A stretch of 64,000 nucleotides of DNA, taken from Sphagnum compactum. Lineage: Eukaryota > Bryophyta > Sphagnopsida > Sphagnales. The stretch lies in NCBI GenBank assembly GCA_965153455.1, contig OZ234496.1:2170001-2234000 (forward strand). The letters are read 5' to 3'. The position numbers and the translations under genes are program-made. The notes beneath the pieces are model-generated. The model searched no databases and had not been told where the DNA came from. It saw only the letters and a program-made list of their open reading frames with translations. Positions within the stretch are counted from its first letter, which is position 1. The number at the start of each line of letters is the position of its first letter. Positions 38,741 through 50,601 of this stretch are shown here, piece by piece.

Positions 38741-40944
38741 TCACCTCCCATTTTAGCGAAGTGTCTCACGAGGAATGACCTTGGGTTTGTTTGGATATCA
38801 CATGTGAAAATCCTTCATTTTTTCCATGGCATTTGATAAATTATCGACTAGTTCCCACGTACATTTAGTAATTGCATAACCTTGCCAATGAACTAAGTAT
38901 TATAACTAACAATGTGATATTTTTTAATCTAAAATTTCCTCAACCTCATATTCTTGCTCACCATCAACTACAATTGGTGGAAGTGGTTCGTGTGTTTTCT
39001 TTGGAATGGTAGAAGCATGGTAGGGCTCCAATAATGAAACATGAAACATAGGGTGAATCTTCATGGAATCTAGAATCTTGAGTTGGATTGCCATTGTGTT
39101 GATTTGTTTCACGATGGTGAATGGACCTAATATTTGGTAGTCCAATTTTTCCAAGAGTCGAATTGTCTTGATGTTTTGTCGTCGAAGCCAAACTTGACTC
39201 TAACTTTAAAATTTGATTAGTGTTTACAATGTGTGTCAGCATTTTCCTTATATCGCCTTCAAGCTTCTTCAAGGTTAGATACTAGTTATGCTCAAATGTT
39301 TGCTAGCCTCGCGACTTGATCCTCAGCTGTAAGATTCACAACATTGTTTACACCTTGGATGTCAAACCTGGGGTGTAAGCCATGATTTGAAAAAAATGGT
39401 GTTTGGTGTGATACTAGATGCATCATGTTGTTGTAAGAAAGTTTTGCCACAAACAAAAGATTTGACCAATTATCTTGGTGAAAACTAGTCATACATTATA
39501 AATATTACTCCAAGATTTAATTGATTCGTTTTGTTTGCCCATATGTTTAGGGATGAAAGGTTGATGACAACTTCACCTTCACACCTAATAACTTGAAAAA
39601 TCACTTCCAAAACTTGGATGCAAATTAAGGTCCACAATTATAAATAATGTCTTCAAAAAGTCCATGATAACAAAAAAATGATCAAAGAATAATTTAGTTA
39701 TCTTTTCGCCAGTTATTAATTTGTTGCAGGGAATAAAATGAACCATCTTCATGGGACGATCCACCACCACCAAAATGGAATCAAATGAATTAAATTGTGG
39801 AAGATCCATGATGAAATCCATGGAGATCAAAACCATGGTGAAACCAGGACCCATAATGGCTAAAGAAGTCCATGAGGGCGATGACGAAGATTTTTTGCAC
39901 GAACACAAACATCACATGATCCCAAATTCCTTCATGAACTTCCAAAGTTGTGGTCACCAATAGTCACGAAACACTAACTCCATGGTCTTGTTGAATCCAA
40001 AATGGCCAATAACTAATGTGTCACATTTAGTTTAGAGAACTTGAAATCGCACAGGGCTTTCCGGTACGTATAACAATCTATTATGATATAGCAAACCGTC
40101 ATGAAACTCAAATTTGTCGAAGTCACAAGGAAGGTTTTTCCAATGACTTGTGACAATAGCGACAAAAGAATCATTAATTAGATTTTCACAAATGCGTTGA
40201 AAGAGGGTTTAATCCTCAGGAATTACCAACAATGTTTGAAGCCGAAGGTTTTTGAGTTTGAGAATGGTGTCACATTGTTGATCGTAAATGACATCCCCCT
40301 CCTTAAGCATGAAGTACACGTGACAAGATAACACATTTGGATGGTAGGTAATCACGAACTAAAATTGAAACAAGGATAATGCCCATCGAATTTGATGTCG
40401 ATTCAACACATGAACTATCATGAAATATTGGAGATTCTTGTGATCAGAATACACAATGATTTCATATTGAATTCCTCCAAGTAGATGATGCCATTCCTCA
40501 AAGGCATCCACGATGGCCAAGAGTTCTTTATCATGAATCTCATAGTTAATTTGGGCAAAAGAAAACTTACGAAAACGAAAACCAACTGGATGAAAAAAAA
40601 AATCTTCCCTGGGTTGTGAGAGTACAACATTTAATGCAAAGTCAGAAACATTCCTTTCTAAAACAAAATGTTTCGAAGGGTTTGCATGAATCAAAAGTGG
40701 GGCAGTTGTGAAAAAAACCTTCAAAGATTGAAAGACATTTTCAGTTTCAACTCCTTAGGAAAAAGGTTGATCCTTTCGAATCAGACGAATAAAAGGGGTC
40801 ATTATTGTGGAATAATGTGTAATGAATCGCTAACAAAAATTGGCGAACCCAAGAAAACATTGAACAAGTTGCGAAAGTACGACACCTAATGCAAAGTCAG
40901 AGGTGTCCATCTTTAAGACAAAAGGTTTAAAAGGGTCTACATGA

Positions 40945-42132
40945 GGGTGAAAACATGCTAAAGCGTTATAATTCTAAACGTATTTGTAGTACTAAAAGTC
41001 CCATGAACCAATCTGATTTTGCTTTCAAATTAAATGACTAAAATGTTAAAACACATCCTTGTTGAATTTAACCTCATTTAGTGCCATGTTGACTTGGTTT
41101 CCACGGCCAAAGATTAGGTTTTAAGAATCTACTGCAAGATCAATTGTGGTTTCCATGGCCAAAGATGAGGTTTCAAGAATGTACTACAAGATCAATTATG
41201 GTTTCCACGACTAAATATGAGGTTTCAAGAATGTATTGCAAAATCAATTGTGGTTTCCATGGCCAAAAATGAAGTTCTAAGAATGTACTGCAAGATCAAT
41301 TGTGGTTTCCACGGCCAAAAATGAGGTTACAAGAATGTACTGCAAGATCAATTGTGGTTTCCATGCCCAAATATTTACTTAAATGAATGCATAATTTGGA
41401 GCTCCAAACCAAATTCATTCTGAAAATTTCAAGTTATTAAGTTGTCCATTGTATTTATGCATCTTTTTTCAATGAATCTAGGTACATCTTTTTGTACATG
41501 ATATTTTTGGATCATGACTTAAGGCATGTCAAAATTTGGGTTAATTTGGTGTAAGTGTTCAGACACATGAATTTTTTAAATCAATTAGTCTATTATGCTT
41601 ATGAATTGAAAATGTCATTTCAACCAATGGATTTAAAGTTTTTAAAAATCCAACAACATGATTCCCTCAAACATAGTTATAAGAACATTTCATCTTCAAA
41701 CTTCTAATTGAAAATATTGATTTTTCATGTACTCCTTTCAATGGACATTTTTTTAAATACTTGATTTTTCTTGAATTATCCCAAATTAATATGATGTTTC
41801 ATAGGCAAGTTTTTTAGGTTTTTTCATACATTAAGATGTGTTGGTTAGTGGAAAATATTAATTTTTTAATAACATTAATTGTTTATAGTATTAACTCCAT
41901 GTGATGTGGTAAGTTATATTCTAAGACATTCGTTGAGAAGAAAATAGTACAATGTGATTGTAGCCAAATTCAAAATGCTTTTAGAAATAGGAAGGTATGT
42001 TCATATTATGATTTTATCATTTAATTTGCATTATATTTTTATATCATTGTGGCATTGAATATTTTGTTAGTGATAATATGGAAAACTGCCATTTGGGACA
42101 ATATTTTACCTCCCCCAATCATGCTTTCACCC
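40945..42132. mobile_element. 1188-bp TIR element inserted in the gypsy pol region
   Basis: The left end gggtgaaaacatg and the right end catgctttcaccc are inverted complements with one mismatch in 13. ATGA flanks both ends (40941-40944 and 42133-42136), and the uninterrupted duplicate at 40684 has a single ATGA, so the empty site is visible. The interior is AT-rich and non-coding with a 52-bp tandem repeat. It is a non-autonomous DNA element; a 4-bp duplication does not fit the common plant superfamilies cleanly. Confidence 0.75.
41096..41371 (+). repeat. 52-bp tandem repeat, five copies plus part
   Basis: Units start at 41096, 41148, 41200, 41252, 41304 and (partial) 41356. The core is ggtttcca.ggccaaa, then aagaatgtactgcaagatca. 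It lies wholly inside the TIR element at 40945-42132. Confidence 0.92.
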
Positions 42133-44942
42133 ATGAATCAAAAGTGGGGCCCTCGTGAAGGAGGCCTTCAAAGATTGAAAAGCATTTTAAACTTCAACTC
42201 CCCAGGAAAAAGGTCGATCCTTCCAAATTAAACGAGTAAGAAGGGTCATTATCGTGGAATAATGTGTAATGAATTGCTGATAAAAATTGGTGAACCCAAG
42301 AAAACATTGAACATCCTAAACATAAACTAGGGTAGACCAATCCACAATGGTTTGAACCTTACGAAGGTCCATGAGAACGCCATCTTTAAAAAAATATAAT
42401 CCAAGAATTCCATCTCAGATTGATGGAATGTACACTTTTCCAATTGAACATAAAGACTAACTTCTTAGAGCTTTTCCAAAACAAGATGTACATGGCGCTC
42501 ATGGTCTGCCATGTTTTTCAAGAAAATGAGGATGTCATCAATGCAATAGACCACAAAATCATCAAATATTCACATAAGACATCGTTCATCATATGTTGAA
42601 AGATAGTAGGTGCATTGATAAAACCAAAGGGCATCACAACATATTCAAAATGGTTGTGATGAATTCTAAACATCATCTTCCATTCATCACCTTTTCGAAT
42701 GTGCACCAAGTTGTATGTTCCACATAGGTCAATCTTGTTGTAGATTTTGGCATGAATGAGTTTGTGCAACAATCCTTAATATCAAAGGCAAAAGGTACTG
42801 GTTCTTAATGGTGAATCGATTTAGTCCATAGTAATCGACACACATGCATAAAGATCCATCCTTTTTCTTGACAAATAGGATTAGAGCATTAACTAAAGAC
42901 TTGGATTGTCGAATGAACCCCTTCTCAAGATTTTTGTCGTTGTATTTTCAAAACGTCGAGAATTCGTCTTGCGACAAGGTATAGATGGGTCCAAACGGGG
43001 GTGTGCTCCTTCCTCCAAATCAATCGCATAATCATATGATTGATGTTTAGGTAATGTGTCTACATTTTTCTTTTCAAAAACATCTTTGTAGTCTTAGTAT
43101 TAAATAAGGATCTCATGTTGTTGTGTCTCAAGATTAGGGGCTGGAATGGTATACACAAAAAATGCATCTCCTTTTTTTAATGTTTGTATGAATATTCTTG
43201 TTCCCATGAACAAAGGTTTGAAATGTTTGGATCCTTGGTTAACCCCAATATCTCCTTCACGCTTGAATTTTTGCATGCGTTGACTAGTTTTTGTTATGTC
43301 TTCACATGCAGAATCATGTTTAGAGTCCAACATGCTTGTTGGAAAAGTTTCATATTTGGGTGTAGTTTCATTTGTTGATTCAAAATGAAGACTCTTCGTC
43401 TTCCAATCCACTTTAGGATTATGCAAAATGAACCATGATAACCCAATGATGATTGGGTTTGTCGGAGATGAGATGATATTAAAGACAAATTTGCTAGTGT
43501 GTGACCCAATTGTTATCGTCAATGCCTTGGTTTCATGCGTTACATGTCCTGATGAAAGGTTCCAACCATTGATCACTTTGATTGCCACTAGTGTCGTTTT
43601 TTCCACCAACACCAAGTTATGTTGTCATACTAACTCCTTGTCGATAAAACATGCAGATGCCCTTGAATCAAAGAGAGCTTGGGTTCATAAATCATGGATT
43701 TACCACCCTTGATCATGATGGACAACAAAAAACAAGGTGCCAATTTTGAAGATGGGGTAGGACCATTTTGAATGCATGATGCATCAAGGTCCAGTTTCAC
43801 AGTCCCTACTGAGACTGGACATCTTTATTTCCTTTCTCTTTTAGCCCTTGGGAAGTGGTAGAAATTGCGACATGTGTTGCATGTTGAACACGTTTATTTG
43901 GACAAGCACTAGCTATGTGGTTTGGTTCTCCATAGTACAAACAAAGATTGTTTACATGTCGACGTTGTTTATATTATTTTGTGAGTGGTTTGAATCATGT
44001 TTTGTCGATTTGCATGGGGTCGTCATTAGGTGTAAACACCATATGTTTGGGTTGCAACATGGGTGGCATGAATTGCCTCAATATTGGTGATTGTTCCCAA
44101 CGTTTTTTTTGTTAATGTTCAAAACGTTGATTATCACAATGCACAGCTTGCGTGATTGTTTGATTCAAGGTCATGAGATCAGGCATGGTCAACATAAGGC
44201 CCTTCACGTCTCCACGAAATGCTAACTGAAATTGGTTCATAAATGCAGTTTTATCCCATGAAATGTCACATGCTAGTTGCCTAAATTTCGAAACATACAT
44301 AGAAGTTGGGCGTGATCATTGGTGAAGAGTTTGCAATTTGTTTGTTGATGTACATTCTTGTTTGAATCGCCAAAAGAAGCACAAATTCTTTTTTTAAAAA
44401 ATTTAAGTCATTTAAAAAAGGAAATTGACATTTTAAAAGAGGTGCAAACCATGCTAAAATTGTGCTAGATAATAAGGTGCAAATGAGTCCAACTTGGGTT
44501 CAGTCATCTGCATAACGGTGTTGATAAAATTGGACGATGAGAAGTATTTGATTGACAAAACCTCAAAATTTTGAACGTGTGTCATCAAATTTTTTTAGCA
44601 AGCTGATTTGTGGTTCCTTCAGAGTGTTTCTAAATGTTGTTGATGTTTGGTTTACTTGTAAGTGTGTAATAGACTCATGAAAATACTGATTTTCCTATTG
44701 CATATGCCTAAGGGCAACAAGAACTTCTTCCATGGATGGAACCATTTCTTCTCTTGAAATGGATATGGTTAAAGAAATATGTAAATCAAAACTTTGACAA
44801 TAAGTGGGTAATCCACAACCTCTTAAAAAAAATTATGTTTGAAATAAATGGGTGGTCCACATTCAACTTCCATAAAAAATAAAATAGAACAACTATAATG
44901 ACGATAAGAATAAATGTAGGCCTAATGTCAATCTGTTAAAAC

Positions 44943-45746
44943 TGTCATGGGCACAAAAATTTACAAGAATAAGAATTAAACCAAGGACATGGCAAGGAAA
45001 ACAAATCATAAAAAATATAAACCTAAGTTTAATCTAAGATTAGAAACACAAAGACGCAAGGCAAAAACATGGTATATGTCAAAAGATGATTCAAACAAAT
45101 CTTTGTTTAATAATGTATGAAAACAAAGGTTATGACAGGAAAGCGTACCCAAAACTGGTTGAAAAAACTTAAGGTAATGGAAGGTCCTACCCATATTTAT
45201 ACCGCATTGGGGACCTAATTCAAGGAAACTTTCATAGAGGCTTCCATGTGTGCACCAACCAACTAATAATCAACTAAAATTTAACTAAAGGTTAACTCAG
45301 ATTATATCCCATTGAGGACTTAGCTCAAAGAAGCCTCCATAAAGGTTTCCAAATGTGCACTGATCAAGGAAGCTTTTTAAAATTTCTTAATTAATAGTGA
45401 ACTAAATGTCAACTAAAATTTAACTAAGGGTTAACCCAATTTATACCCCATTGGGACTTAACTTAAGGAAGCCTCCATAGAAGTTTCCATGTGTGCATCG
45501 ATTAAAGAAGCTTCTTGAGAAACTTCCTAATGAAGAGTGAATTAAGAATTAATTGAAGGTTAACGATGATGCAAATGATGATGTAGGTGACTATGTTGGT
45601 GTAAACGATGATGCGAACGATGTTGCAAACAATTATGTTGGTGCAAATGATGATGTAGGCAATTATGTTGGTGCAAGCAATGATGCAAACAATTATGTTG
45701 GTGCAAGCAATGATGCAAATGACAAGTGATGGCGGTGTCCATGACA
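44943..45746 (-). repeat. 5' LTR of the gypsy element, with internal expansion
   Basis: At 804 bp it is 218 bp longer than its partner. The difference comes from an internal block present about three times (starting near 45200, 45305 and 45440; core cccattg.gga.., then aagcctccata.a.gtttcca) against about one and a half times in the 3' LTR. A TATA-like box (minus strand) lies near 45196. Confidence 0.85.
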
Positions 45747-46240
45747 ATGAATAAACAATTAGTCTTAATTTTTTTACCCACCTACTTAAGTAAATAATTA
45801 TGTATGTAATGTAGGTAGGTAAGTATGTAGCCTAGGTATGTAGGTATGTCCTACCTACCCAATTTACCTACTTACATACCTAGCCTACCTATGCTTATTT
45901 ATTGACCTATTTAATTTATTTTTTATTTTTGCTTCAAAATTGAATTAATATGCCACATGGCAATTTTTTTATTATGCCACACATGTCAATATAAGACCAC
46001 TATAAATGAATGATTATAATGGATGGTGGAAAGAAAAAAAATTCACCCCAAAATCCCCATAATGCCATGTGTCAAATTTTGATGGATCGATGAAAAATGA
46101 CGTCACCATGGTAGTTACAAATTAGTTGCATTAAAATTACACAATAATTGTTCCTACATAGTTGTAACTAAGTTGCATATGTATAAGGTTTCACATAGAG
46201 TGAATTGCATCTGTTGTAACTCATGCAACTTGTTTGATAA

Positions 46241-46896
46241 TGTCATGGATGTTGATGCCATGGAGTTCATTCATTTGAATGATCATCTACGACTTGTAAT
46301 AAACTTGTACTTAATTTTTTATTTAGTCTTAGTTCACTATTAGTTAACTTGGAGTTAAATTTTAATTCACTTCCACTTGAGTCATAGTTCACTTTTAATT
46401 GATTTTAATTCATTATTGGTTAAGTTTTAGTTCATTTCTAATTAACTCCTAATTAACTTTTAGTTAAATTCTAGTTAAGTCATAGTTAACTTTGAGTTAA
46501 GGCTTAATTAAGTTATAGTTAATTCATAGTTAACTTTAAATTAAGAAGCTTCTCAAGAAGCTTCTTTATTCAATGCACACATAGAAGCTTCCTTGAGCTA
46601 AGTTCCTAAAGGGGTATAAATAGAAGTAGGACCCTTCATTTTTTTCAATATGTTCAACACCAATCTTATGCACGATCTTACATCATAATTTTGTCATGTT
46701 CTTTTCATGTTCATGTTTGCATATGTTAGCATAATAAAGATTTGTTTCCACATTGGTCTTGCACATCGCATGTTCTTGTTCTTAGTTCTTGTGTTCTTAT
46801 TTTTGAATCACATAATCTTGTTTTGTTCCTTGTTTGAAAGTTAGATTTAAACCCCTCATTTAACCTTTGTTCTTGTATATTTTTGTGTCCTTCACA
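46241..46896 (+). mobile_element. Solo LTR of the same gypsy family, inverted
   Basis: It starts TGTCATGGA and ends TTCACA. In the + orientation it carries the family landmarks: a ttagttaactt-rich zone, 'gcacacatagaagcttccttgagcta', TATAAATAG at 46615-46623 and a terminal gttcttgtatatttttgtg. Flanks GATAA (left) and AATAA (right) match at 4 of 5, consistent with a target duplication. No internal domain is attached, so it probably arose by LTR-LTR recombination. Confidence 0.75.
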
Positions 46897-47169
46897 AATA
46901 ACACTCACAATGATAGAATACATTAAATTACAATGAGTTGTAAATGAGTTACAAAAGGTCATTGCAACTCAAAACCCAATTGCAAGGTAATTGTAAATCA
47001 CCTCATTTTTTCAAAATGAACCTTTAAATATCTTACCATTACAAAAAAAGTATAATTTGTAACCTATTATGCTAATGATAAATTAATTACTAAATGAAGT
47101 TGTTGAATTTATTTACCAATAATTGATTTACACATTACATCTATGAAATAGGTTTCAATTACATGATAA

Positions 47170-48963
47170 TAGTTTGTGGTTTAGGTACAAATGTTCATTC
47201 TTGGTATGGAGAGGTGTTTATAAATTTGAATGATCCTGAACAAAGATGTAAAGGCAAGAATAAAATAACGGTCACAACTAGTTGAATAAACATTTGTTGT
47301 GCATTTAAAAAAACATTGCCTAATTATTGTATTCTTGTATTTGTTTTGAGTTTTTAAAATATGGATATGTTGACAATGAATTTTAATTGATTTATTTATT
47401 TTAGTCATGTATGATGTACAATATTTAACAATTGCATATGCATCAAGTATAAATTGGATATGAATATTTGCAAACCAAATGTGTGAAATTATTTTGTTGA
47501 AAGCATTTGTTCGATTATATTTAGGGTTTGTTCCAAAAAAAATTGAGGCTTTTTCAATTGAATTGTAAAGACTAATATGTAGGTGTCATCATTTAAATCA
47601 AAACATTTCAAGAATTTGTCAAATGTGATGTTTGAATTATTGTTTGTGCTATTTAGAAATGTGAACATTTCAATGTTTTTCTTCTTGAAAAAACTCGTTG
47701 GTTTATGAATGATTTTTATTTCCATGAATGTTTTAATTCTCTTTTTTTTTGCATAGGAGGCAAAGGATAATGAAATTTGCAAATTGGTTTGTTTTTCTTT
47801 CTACATGTGTGTGAATGACAATGACATTGAACATCTTATAAAGACTTTGAAATAAGTGATTTATTACATGATATATAATTGTCTACAAAAGTTTTTATAT
47901 CTTTGTTGGAATTTGTTGTGCAGATTGATGAATCTTCTATCCATATTAAATGCATGAGTGTGTTCACTACTCTTGTTTTCAATGACAAAAAATAAATCTT
48001 TTACTTCCCAAATATTGAAGGATATTTTTTAATTAGTTCCTTAAATTATGCAATATGATGATTATAATAAAAAGTGGACATGACATGATTAGAATGTACG
48101 AAATCAACAATCTATGTTGACTTTAATAAATTGAAACCATTTGGTAAGTTTAAATGTTCATAATTAGATGAAATAAAGCTTGTAATAATGGTTCCCATAA
48201 ACATTTTGCAATAGCTAGCGTAAGGGAAAAGGTTGGTGGACCCCATTCTAATCATAACAAATAAGTTTTTATGCATACCTTTAATGTAATTGGGGGACGT
48301 TCAACATAGAACTTCCAAATCACATAACCCAATATATGATTCAAGCATTTGGTCAAGATTTGGTTTATTTGAAGTTTTGATCATTAATGTCTTTTCACAT
48401 AAATTTCCTTTCCTCATGCGAATCCAACCATAATTTTTGACTTTTTAAATACATACTTGGATTGCTTAAAAAATATGTTAAACATGTTTATAACAAAATC
48501 ATAAGATTTATGTAACAACCCCCATTCAATAATTTGTTGATATGAACAAGTTTAGGTAATGTGTGAAAGTTGTGGCTTACCATAAAATAATGCAAGGAAA
48601 TTCAATTCCTTGTTATGTTAATCTTGAAAAGTTTGACCGGATGGTGATTTTGACTTGGAGCTATGTTTGTTATAACATGGTCACAGTCCACATTTTTTTG
48701 TGAGTCAAAAAACAATTATGTATTAATGTATTCAAAACAATATCATCTACAGTTTCTTCAAACATGTGATTTGGGTCATTGTTCATGTTTAGTTCCATAT
48801 TATCACATGGCATTTATATGTTTTCTGCTAATTATGTATGAATAACAAATAAATAATAATACCAATGAGGATCAATACATATATGTAATTCTTCATACAA
48901 AGGTGTTTTTATTAAGTTGTGTAAAGTTAATATCATAATGATGTTTGGATGAATATTACCTAT

Positions 48964-49010
<47 letters not shown>

Positions 49011-49302
49011 TGATTTATATTTTAGTCAATGTTATAAAAATATTCCTATAGGTGAATTGCCATGAAGCAATGTAAGTAAAATGAATTGTGTTTCATCAAT
49101 ATTAGCAAGAACATTTATTATGTTGTCATTCAATTTATATTTTTCATATCCATTTAATTTACAATCTTTTGCAAAAGTTAAATGCAATGAAACTAGCCTC
49201 TTTTCAAATATTGCAACACATTTAACAAAAACAATGGTTGAGTTCTTAAAAAGTTGTGTTGACACTTGGTACAAAGGTTTTTTTCCCTTTATTAATCATT
49301 GA
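47170..49302 (-). pseudogene. Helitron Rep (HUH) region, frameshifted
   Basis: Minus-strand order: pre-Rep region at about 49274-49030 (EKRLVSLHLTFAK, IINVLANIDETQ); a TNLFPYASYCKMF block near 48230; KYPSIFGK near 48020; HUH motif HTHA at 47962-47951, then LIWIED after a one-base frameshift at 47950; TFVDNYISC near 47890; QCHCHSHTCRKK with CKFHYPLPPM at 47829-47752; and IHIQFILDAYAIVKYCTSYM, where the two Tyr of motif 3 lie at 47423-47421 and 47411-47409, followed by TK. The order matches Helitron replication initiators, which nick DNA for rolling-circle transposition. Stops and shifts make it inactive. Confidence 0.75.
48964..49008. repeat. (TG)n(TA)n microsatellite
   Basis: A TG run passes into an uninterrupted AT run of about 29 bases. 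It lies between conserved Helitron blocks on the minus strand, so it expanded after the element decayed or interrupts it. Confidence 0.9.
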
Positions 49303-50601
49303 GAAACAAACATCACAAATATATAAAAGACATTTAGAAGGATATGTCACATGAAAGTTTAAAAAGTCACAACTTCATTAAAGAAATGATATTTAAAAAT
49401 AATGTTACTTGTTTACGAAAACACAATCTTTCACAATATAAACATGGATATATTGGTACATCTAATTTTTTTCAAGGACAAAAATAATATGAAGATTTTG
49501 ATGTTCGTAAAAAAAAATTGTTGAAAAAGTTGAAGTGCTACCTTGCAATTTTTGTTGTTTAATGTCAAGAGATTTTTTCAAAATGTATTTCATATGAATT
49601 AATGTTAAAGAAATGATGTGTTCAACATGTGGAAAATGAGTTTAATTTTTTATAAAATTTCATTACATATGGTTTTTTTTGTGATTCTCACCTGTGGACA
49701 ACAAGATGTGATCATAATTAGATTAATTAAAAGAAGAACATGGATGTTTTGGGGAGTCGAATTGAGTATCGATACATAGATTTTGGAACACAATATCAAA
49801 ATAGTCTTCATTGGTATGTATCGACATTTGGGTAGTAATCCATGATTTTGATCTTAACAATTTTATATGTTTAACCACTTGAAGAATTATTAAACTTAAC
49901 GATGGGGTCATGAATATGAAAATAGAAGCTATTTCTTTCAACGTGGATTTTGAATGTTGTGTTAAATTACTGTAAACAATTCAATCAAAAAATTTAAACC
50001 AACAAAACCTTTATGACTATGGTGGAAATGAAGCCATTTTCTAATAATGATGAAAGGTAATGATTTGGAAAGATTTGTGAAAGACTTGAAGGAGTAATTA
50101 AGAAATATAATTGAAAAATAAAACCAAAAAGGACTAACAAAGGATTTGAAAGTGAAATTGAAGGACTAATAGATAAAAGTAAAATGCAAAATTGAAAATT
50201 GGACTAATATTTATAGGACCAAAAAGTAGGACTAAAACAAACGAATAGGAAAATGGAATTCAAAGATAGGATTAATATTTATAGGACCGAAAAGTAGGAT
50301 TGAAAAATAGGACTTCAAAATGTTGTTGAAGAATTGAACATTTGGATTTGAAATGTTTTGGAAACAACTTGAAGAATTAAAAAGCTATATGTGAAAACTA
50401 GTTTTTTGAAGATGTTAAACAAACAAATGATAATTGACAAAACATATATATATGAAATTGAATTTTTACAAAAAAAATTACATTATTTATGTGTATGCAC
50501 ATAAATATTAACAATACAAAAGTACATGGTTACAATACTATATATACATATATATATATATACTATGATTTAAATCTATAGAGCATGAAGTAATTCAAAA
50601 T

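Larger units (their letters stand above)
40622..42325 (-). repeat. Tandem duplication of the RT-RNase H junction, second copy split
   Basis: Unit 1 is 40622-40876 (255 bp). Unit 2 starts at 40877 with the same gtac...aatgcaaagtcag, breaks at 40944 and resumes at 42133 with atgaatcaaaagtgggg through about 42325. Both encode the same RT-RNase H connection on the minus strand (for example SDFAL-VVLS). The 1188-bp insertion lies inside unit 2, so the duplication predates it or came with its flank. Confidence 0.75.
38790..44330 (-). pseudogene. Degenerate gag-pol polyprotein of the chromovirus
   Basis: Domains in minus-strand order. Gag-like (about 44300-44112). Zinc knuckle at 43943-43902 reading C-x2-Y-x4-H-x4-C, second Cys lost. 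Protease with DSR in place of DSG at 43669-43661. Reverse transcriptase at about 42772-42430 (YVVMPFGFINAPTIFQHMMN, then CIDDILIF). RNase H at about 40940-40360 (DFALNVVLSQ, SDHKNLQYF). Integrase at about 39908-39290. C-terminal IHPMFHVSLLEPY, then a chromodomain (YLVHWQGY, CTWELVDNL) at about 38890-38790. Many stops and frameshifts make it non-functional. Confidence 0.85.
38155..45746 (-). mobile_element. Chromodomain Ty3/gypsy retrotransposon, decayed, two LTRs
   Basis: The minus-strand element has a 5' LTR at 44943-45746, a gag-pol remnant, a purine-rich stretch ending aaaatgggaggtga next to the 3' LTR, and the 3' LTR at 38155-38740. LTRs begin TGTCA and end in TGACA or its TGTGACA form. 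The flanking pentamers GTGGA (left) and ATGAA (right) match at 3 of 5, with both differences G/A, so they may be a decayed target duplication. The internal part is interrupted by a 1188-bp insertion and a tandem duplication. No canonical TGG-type primer-binding site is evident next to the 5' LTR. Confidence 0.85.

Noticed and set aside
43848-44090. + strand frames across 38.5-44.3 kb as host genes
   Set aside because: They are antisense to the gypsy gag-pol remnant.
45502-45781. His/Leu/Asn-rich repetitive minus frames
   Set aside because: They translate short tandem repeats within the LTR and are not proteins.
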